Shown in pieces: positions 6,409-10,435 of a stretch of DNA of 10,435 nucleotides. This stretch comes from JAQXGO01 sp045592445 (lineage in GTDB: Bacteria; Bacillota; Clostridia; UMGS1883; UMGS1540). Position numbers and translations under genes: made by a program. Each line of letters begins with the position of its first letter. Positions within the stretch are counted from its first letter, which is position 1. The stretch covers positions 1 through 10,435 of the forward strand of contig JAZNUV010000041.1 in NCBI GenBank assembly GCA_045592445.1, written 5' to 3'. Under the pieces are notes generated by a model. The model had not been told where the DNA came from and searched no databases. It saw only the letters and a list, made by a program, of their open reading frames with translations.

Positions 6409-8103
6409 CTATTTCGCCAAAAGAATGCTGAAGTTTTCCAAAGTATTGCAAAGTTCTTTTAAGAAACGTGCAGCCGGCGCACCGTCAACCGCGCGGTGGT
6501 CGAACGTTAAGGAAAGCCCCATCTTCTGATACGGTTTCATTTCGCCGTTTACCATCTTAATACCTGTTGTAATGGTATCAACACCCAAAATACCGGTCTG
6601 CGGCGGGTTGATGACAGGCGTGAAGGATTCGATACCCATAGAACCGAGGTTTGTAACTGTAAAGCTGCCGCCGGAAAGAAGGTCAGGACTAATGGTACCG
6701 CCCTGGCACATGCCGGCAAGTGCTTTGCTCTGCTCAGAGATTTCGTTTAAGGAAAGCTTATCTGCACCAAAAATGGTGGGAACCATAAGACCGCGGGGTG
6801 TGTCAACAGCAACACCTAAGTTTACTACGTTAAAGTAACGCATCGTATCACCTGTAAAGTGTGCGTTGAGGTCGCGGTGATTCTTCAGAACGCGGGATAC
6901 GGCGTAGAGAAGAATATCGTTTAATGTAATATTGGCAAGACCAAGTTTTTCTGCATTGGCTTTTACTTTTGCACGGTATGCCATAATTTCAGCTGCATCG
7001 AAGGAGCTGTTTAAGGTAAGCTGTGCCATCTCGGACAAGGATGCATGCATAGACTTTGCAATAACCTTGCGGATATTGGTAATCTTGACCTCCTCGACTT
7101 CTGCCTTCGGGGCTTCGGGTGAAGCCATAACAGGTGCTGCAGCAGCCTTTTCGGGTGCCGCTGTCAAATCCTCTATGCGGACTCTGCCACCGATGCCTGT
7201 GCCAACCATGCCGGGCTTGTAGCCGTCTTGCGCGGCGGAGAGGAAGCCTTTGCCACTGTCGGCAAGTGCCTGTACATCACGCTCAATAATGCGACCATTC
7301 GGGCCTGTGGGTGTTGCCTGTGTGGCATCTACGCCGCGGCGTGCGGCAAGGCCTTTTGCGCGCGGGGAAATTTTAGATGCATCGCCAGCCTTTGCAGTTG
7401 CAGCAATGGGTGCGGCAGCCACTGCGGTGGCGACAGGTGCTGCGGCAACGGGTGCGGCATCGCCTGCGGCACCGTCGGGACGGAGCTCAGCAGTGGTGTT
7501 ACCCTCCTTGCCGATAGCACATACGTTTGTAAGGCAGGGGACATCGTCACCTTCCTCAAAGAATACATCCAAAAGAATACCGGCTACTTTTGCTTCTTCA
7601 TCAAAGGTTGCCTTGTCGGTTTCATATGTGAAAAGTACATCGCCTTCTGCTACTGTATCGCCTTTTTGCTTGTGCCATTTTGCGATAATACAGCTTTCAA
7701 CACTCTGGCCCTGTTTCGGCATAATCACCGGTGTGGCGGTGTTCTCTGTAATGACCTTTGCAACAGGTGCAGGTGCTGCGGTAGGTGCGGGTGCGGGTGC
7801 AGGTGCAGGTGCTGCGGCTTCTGCCGGTGCGGCACCCTCGGGGGCAAATTCTGCCGTGGATTCGCCTTCGTTACCGATAACGCAAACGTTTAAGAGACAG
7901 GGTACATCGTCACCCTCTTCATAGAATACGTCTAAAAGTGTGCCGCTGATCTGGGCTTCTTCGTCAAAAGTTGCCTTGTCAGTTTCGTAGGTGAATAAAA
8001 TGTCACCTGCGGCTACTGTATCGCCCTTTTGCTTGTGCCATTTTGCAATGATACAGCTTTCAACGCTTTGTCCTTGCTTTGGCATAATAATAGGTGTTGC
8101 CAT
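6409..8103 (-). CDS. 2-oxoacid dehydrogenase E2 acyltransferase with two lipoyl domains (564 aa)
   Basis: The core of the complex: it carries the acyl group from E1 on swinging lipoyl arms and passes it to coenzyme A. Order: lipoyl domain 1 (about 2-80, lysine 43 in E-T-D-K-A), an alanine/proline linker (about 84-120), lipoyl domain 2 (about 123-201, lysine 164) and a second alanine-rich linker. A peripheral-subunit-binding domain follows (about 243-280, I-S-P-R-A-K to G-R-I-I-E-R-D-V). A stretch repeating only the second half of such a domain comes next (G-T-G-I-G-G-R-V-R-I-E-D-L, 301-313), and last the catalytic domain (about 335-564, D-H536-R-A-V-D540-G). The two lipoyl domains agree at 67 of 78 positions. 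Each carries two unusual cysteines (69 and 74; 190 and 195). The start at 8103 has GAAAGGA nine bases upstream, behind a possible pseudoknot. Acyl specificity is not evident. Confidence 0.93.
   Translation of the reverse strand: MATPIIMPKQGQSVESCIIAKWHKQKGDTVAAGDILFTYETDKATFDEEAQISGTLLDVFYEEGDDVPCLLNVCVIGNEGESTAEFAPEGAAPAEAAAPAPAPAPAPTAAPAPVAKVITENTATPVIMPKQGQSVESCIIAKWHKQKGDTVAEGDVLFTYETDKATFDEEAKVAGILLDVFFEEGDDVPCLTNVCAIGKEGNTTAELRPDGAAGDAAPVAAAPVATAVAAAPIAATAKAGDASKISPRAKGLAARRGVDATQATPTGPNGRIIERDVQALADSGKGFLSAAQDGYKPGMVGTGIGGRVRIEDLTAAPEKAAAAPVMASPEAPKAEVEEVKITNIRKVIAKSMHASLSEMAQLTLNSSFDAAEIMAYRAKVKANAEKLGLANITLNDILLYAVSRVLKNHRDLNAHFTGDTMRYFNVVNLGVAVDTPRGLMVPTIFGADKLSLNEISEQSKALAGMCQGGTISPDLLSGGSFTVTNLGSMGIESFTPVINPPQTGILGVDTITTGIKMVNGEMKPYQKMGLSLTFDHRAVDGAPAARFLKELCNTLENFSILLAK
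7501..8097 (-). repeat. Tandem lipoyl-domain duplication inside the E2 gene
   Basis: Bases 8097-7864 and 7734-7501 encode two lipoyl domains offset by exactly 363 bases (121 codons), with 67 of 78 residues identical. This points to a within-gene duplication kept similar by recent origin, conversion or strong selection. Confidence 0.85.
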
Positions 8104-8112
8104 AGTTTTTTA

Positions 8113-8160
8113 TCCTTTCTGCTCACAAAGTATCCATGCGGTGCCGTGAGCGTTGCACCG
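8113..8160 (-). promoter_or_regulatory. Possible H-type pseudoknot in front of the E2 ribosome binding site
   Basis: In the 67-base gap between the dehydrogenase gene and E2, minus-strand CGGTGC (8160-8155) pairs with GCACCG (8144-8139). GCTCAC in the loop between them (8151-8146) pairs with GTGAGC (8126-8121). The two 6-bp stems interlock with loops of 3, 1 and 12 bases, dimensions that fit an H-type pseudoknot. The second stem ends one base before GAAAGGA, the E2 ribosome binding site (8119-8113). Folding in the cell and any ligand are inference. Confidence 0.4.
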
Positions 8161-8170
8161 ACTTTATGTA

Positions 8171-9427
8171 TTAGATGGATTTTGCATTTGCCAAGAGGTA
8201 CTTTTCTGCTTCTGCATTCCAAAGTCCGTTATGGCGTTTGCAAATTGCATCTAATTCTTTAAAGAGAGGGTCAGTTTCACCAAGCGTCGCAAAATCTTCA
8301 ATTGCGGCAAGGTCAAGGTCAATATTTGTGTAAATCAGCTTTTTACCGCCGCGGATTTCGGGGAGATGCAGTGTTGTGGGAACAGCTGCACCAAGACCGC
8401 CAATATGTGTAATCATGGCAGCAGGGTTGATGAGACCTTGTTCCATCATACGAAGAGATTCTTTCATATCATCCGTATTGCCGCCGCTCGTACCGACAAT
8501 GTGTGTGGAGGCATAGTGTACATTATAGAAGTTAAACTCAGCAGAGAAGGCTGTGTTTGTAGGACCTGCGAAGAAGTTCAGGCATCCGTCCTGCGCCAAA
8601 ATAGCGTCGCCCATCTCAACAACAGGCTTTACAGGTGCATATACGAAAACATCGTTAAAGCCTTTGCCGCCCGTTAAAGCGATCAGGTCATCCTTCGTTT
8701 TATCCGCTGTGTTGACATACATAAGCTTGACACCGTTTTTCGCGGCTTCTTCTACAGTGAGAATGCTGGCCGCGCGGGCAAGACGTGCATCGTCAATATC
8801 TGTAACAACCATCAAGGAAGGCTTTCTGTCGCAATGGATTGCGTAGTCAACTGCGCCGAGACCCATCGGGCCTGCGCCTGCCAAAAGTGCCATGCATCCA
8901 CCTTCAGTAATACCCATATCGTGTACGTAGCTGCCGGGTGTTGTGTGATAATTGGCGTGGAATCCGCCGACAATACAGCTCATGGGTTCTGCTAAAGAAC
9001 CGTAGAAAAAAGCGTCACCATCATAATGGAGAAGAGCGCCTTCTTCCATCCAATCCTTTGGAATGATGATGTAGGTGGCATTGCCGCCGATATACGGGAA
9101 GGAATAACCGGGCGCCATTAAGGTGCCGTGGTAGCCGATAGCAGGCTGAATGGAAAATTTCTGTCCTGCCTTCCATTCATTCTCCCATTTTTTTCCGACC
9201 TTTACAATTTCGCCGCAAAATTCGTGACCAATAATAACAGGGTTTTCTGCAACGTCATTCGGAACGCGCTTGTGGTCCGCCCCTTGGATGGCGGCTTTGT
9301 ATGAGGACATACAAATAGAATCGGAAATAATGTGTGCTAAAATTTCGTCCTCTTGAATCTCCGGCAGCTCAAACGTCTCAAGACGCAGATCGCTTTTACC
9401 GTAAATTCTGACTGCTGTAGTTTTCAT
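8171..9427 (-). CDS. Zinc-dependent medium-chain dehydrogenase, L-sorbose-1-phosphate reductase (SorE/YggP) type (418 aa)
   Basis: An NAD(P)-linked alcohol/polyol dehydrogenase of the medium-chain family. The GroES-like domain carries catalytic zinc ligands Cys39, His68-Glu69 in G-H-E-F-C-G-E, and Glu147. The four-cysteine structural zinc loop of classical alcohol dehydrogenases is missing. The Rossmann part has A-G-A-G-P-M-G (183-189) and Asp210 at the end of the second strand, which favours NAD. Blocks such as C-L-N-F-F-A-G-P (282-289) and H-Y-A-S-T-H-I-V-G-T-S-G-G-N (304-317) recall SorE of the sorbose pathway and YggP. SorE interconverts L-sorbose 1-phosphate and glucitol 6-phosphate; for this protein the sugar or polyol substrate is open. 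It lies 22 bases after deoR with GAAAGGAAG eight bases before the ATG, and precedes E2. Being second in the operon, it probably supplies or removes an intermediate linked to the E1-E2-E3 reaction. Confidence 0.85.
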   Translation of the reverse strand: MKTTAVRIYGKSDLRLETFELPEIQEDEILAHIISDSICMSSYKAAIQGADHKRVPNDVAENPVIIGHEFCGEIVKVGKKWENEWKAGQKFSIQPAIGYHGTLMAPGYSFPYIGGNATYIIIPKDWMEEGALLHYDGDAFFYGSLAEPMSCIVGGFHANYHTTPGSYVHDMGITEGGCMALLAGAGPMGLGAVDYAIHCDRKPSLMVVTDIDDARLARAASILTVEEAAKNGVKLMYVNTADKTKDDLIALTGGKGFNDVFVYAPVKPVVEMGDAILAQDGCLNFFAGPTNTAFSAEFNFYNVHYASTHIVGTSGGNTDDMKESLRMMEQGLINPAAMITHIGGLGAAVPTTLHLPEIRGGKKLIYTNIDLDLAAIEDFATLGETDPLFKELDAICKRHNGLWNAEAEKYLLANAKSI

Positions 9428-9449
9428 ACCTTTATCTTCCTTTCATAAA

Positions 9450-10205
9450 TTAAATTAATTGAATATTTGCTTCCTTTAAGGGAAGTAGCATAGAAGGGTC
9501 GGCAGCACTGTCCGTGACAAAACAGTCAATGTCTTCGGGCATTGCGAATGTGAACGTGTGATTTCTGCCAATTTTTGTACTGTCCATTACCAAAATGACG
9601 TGTTTTGCAGCGGAAATGACGGCACGTTTGAGAGCAGATTCATCGAAATTACCACAGGTAAACCCCGAATCGAGCGTAAAACCAGAGGCAGCCATAATGG
9701 CAGTACCGATGTTAATACCTTCTATGGAATGCGCGGCACCGAGACCGGACAGAGCGATGTTTTGACGGCTGAGTCTGCCCGAGGTCATATTCACCTCGCA
9801 AAGCGGATTTTTAAGCAGCTCCATTGCAATATTCGGGCCATTCGTAATGGCAAAAATTTGTTTTTCACCCAAAAGCTTTGCAATGTGCATCACCGTACTG
9901 CCTGCATCAAAATACACGGAGTTGCCACTTTCGATAAGCGGAACAGTTTTCTCGGCAATTTCTCGTTTTTGCGCTGCATTTATCATTTCGCGCTGATGGT
10001 ATGCTTCTTCATGGCGCATGGAAAGCCGCATGATGCTTTTGGCACCGCCCTTGGTGCGTACAATATCACCGGATTCCTCCAAATACTCTAAATCACGCCG
10101 TATGGTCATCGTTGAAACATCCGAAAACAAAGAGGCAAGCTCTGCGATCGACGCATCCCCTTGTTCAATAATATAGGCAAGCATTTTCTCACGTCTGTCC
10201 CACAT
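9450..10205 (-). CDS. DeoR-family transcriptional regulator (251 aa)
   Basis: Residues about 5-55 form the DeoR-type winged helix-turn-helix, with the hallmark S-T-M-T-I-R-R-D-L-E-Y-L-E-E-S-G (31-46) and the wing R-T-K-G-G-A (50-55). Residues about 80-235 are the sugar-phosphate-sensing domain, with F-D-A-G-S-T (99-104), A-S-G-F-T-L-D-S-G-F-T (173-183) and the M-D-S-T-K-I-G loop (207-213). The length is normal. Family members are mostly repressors that let go of DNA on binding a phosphorylated sugar. As the first gene of the operon it probably controls its own transcript, and its presence argues for a sugar- or polyol-derived inducer. The start at 10205 has a strong AAAGGAGG six bases upstream. 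Candidate operators are dyads at 10222-10239, 10270-10290 and 10352-10397. Confidence 0.93.
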   Translation of the reverse strand: MWDRREKMLAYIIEQGDASIAELASLFSDVSTMTIRRDLEYLEESGDIVRTKGGAKSIMRLSMRHEEAYHQREMINAAQKREIAEKTVPLIESGNSVYFDAGSTVMHIAKLLGEKQIFAITNGPNIAMELLKNPLCEVNMTSGRLSRQNIALSGLGAAHSIEGINIGTAIMAASGFTLDSGFTCGNFDESALKRAVISAAKHVILVMDSTKIGRNHTFTFAMPEDIDCFVTDSAADPSMLLPLKEANIQLI

Positions 10206-10221
10206 AGCGAGCCTCCTTTCG

Positions 10222-10239
10222 TTTTGTTTTCACACAAAA
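10222..10239. promoter_or_regulatory. Short inverted repeat in the deoR leader, candidate operator
   Basis: TTTTGT and ACAAAA form a 6-bp inverted repeat six bases apart, between the predicted transcription start and the ribosome binding site of deoR. An AT-rich dyad of this size can arise by chance. Confidence 0.25.
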
Positions 10240-10264
10240 ATGATAATTTTTAACATCCTCTTAT

Positions 10265-10293
10265 AGTATACATGAAAAAAATTCACATGTCAA
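10265..10293 (-). promoter_or_regulatory. Sigma-A promoter of the deoR-dehydrogenase operon
   Basis: On the minus strand TTGACA (10288-10293), exactly 17 bases, then TATACT (10265-10270): 11 of 12 consensus bases. The predicted start near 10258 gives a leader of about 53 bases. The spacer contains ACATG and CATGT (10270-10274, 10286-10290) as an inverted repeat, a good position for repressor binding. Confidence 0.85.
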
Positions 10294-10351
10294 TAAAAAA
10301 TGTAACTTTCTCGAAAAATTTGTTGTAGGTTTACAATAGATGTGTTACACT

Positions 10352-10397
10352 ACATGCAATTTTGTTACGAGCATAGCTCATAACAGAAATTGCATGT
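10352..10397. repeat. Long imperfect dyad (11 + 9 bp) upstream of the operon promoter
   Basis: ACATGCAATTT (10352-10362) pairs with AAATTGCATGT (10387-10397), and inside it GTTACGAGC (10364-10372) pairs with GCTCATAAC (10376-10384, one G-T pair) around three bases. The two stems are separated by a 1-by-2 internal loop. Neither strand has a U run after it, so it is not an ordinary terminator. It lies about 60 bases upstream of the -35. The surrounding 10294-10435 holds no gene that I can see. Confidence 0.6.
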
Positions 10398-10435
10398 TCT
10401 ACAAAAAATAATAGCAAGTGAAACTTCTTTGTGTT

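Noticed and set aside
7228..7924. Two overlapping plus-strand frames, one cysteine/glycine-rich and one alanine-rich
   Set aside because: Both are antisense images of the alanine/proline-rich linkers and lipoyl domains of E2.
10206..10435. CcpA (cre) site near the operon promoter
   Set aside because: I looked for the TGNAANCGNTNNCA pattern on both strands and found no acceptable match.
1..10435. CRISPR array, tRNA or rRNA genes, insertion sequence
   Set aside because: No regularly spaced direct repeats, no tRNA cloverleaf in the gaps and no transposase frame were seen; gaps between genes are short and explained by regulatory signals.

Overview
The window reads as chromosomal DNA of a spore-forming, low-to-moderate-GC Gram-positive bacterium, most likely a Clostridia member of the Oscillospiraceae/Ruminococcaceae type. 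The reasons are an intact yabP-yabQ-divIC-yabR cluster (spore cortex and division genes of endospore formers), AGGAGG-type ribosome binding sites, classic U-tract terminators and consensus sigma-A promoters. The taxonomic level is inference. All ten genes I accept lie on the minus strand, so transcription runs from the right end to the left end.

Right part (10435 to about 2480): a near-consensus promoter at 10265-10293 precedes a five-gene operon. It encodes a DeoR-family regulator, a zinc-type medium-chain dehydrogenase of the L-sorbose-1-phosphate reductase (SorE/YggP) type, a 2-oxoacid dehydrogenase E2 with two lipoyl domains, an E3 dihydrolipoamide dehydrogenase, and an 824-residue E1 in which the alpha and beta subunits are fused. 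A 14-bp terminator stem at 2489-2518 closes the operon. E1, E2 and E3 form a complete thiamine- and lipoate-dependent complex making an acyl-CoA and NADH. The dehydrogenase and the sugar-phosphate-type regulator suggest that the complex serves a dedicated carbohydrate or polyol route rather than general pyruvate oxidation. The true substrate cannot be read from the sequence.

Middle part (2373 to 745): yabP, yabQ, divIC and the S1-domain gene yabR, in the order known from Bacillus and Clostridia. The usual upstream partners (hup, yabO) are replaced by the dehydrogenase operon. divIC has its own strong sigma-A promoter inside the cluster. Two consecutive terminators follow yabR.

Left part (633 to 1): a small cysteine-rich four-helix membrane protein of unknown function, then about 170 bases of non-coding DNA built from hairpins and palindromes (a plus-strand terminator, a 14-bp stem and a palindromic repeat).

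The best leads for new biology are the dehydrogenase-E2-E3-fused E1 operon, an apparent H-type pseudoknot directly in front of the E2 ribosome binding site, and two dyads in and upstream of the operon promoter.
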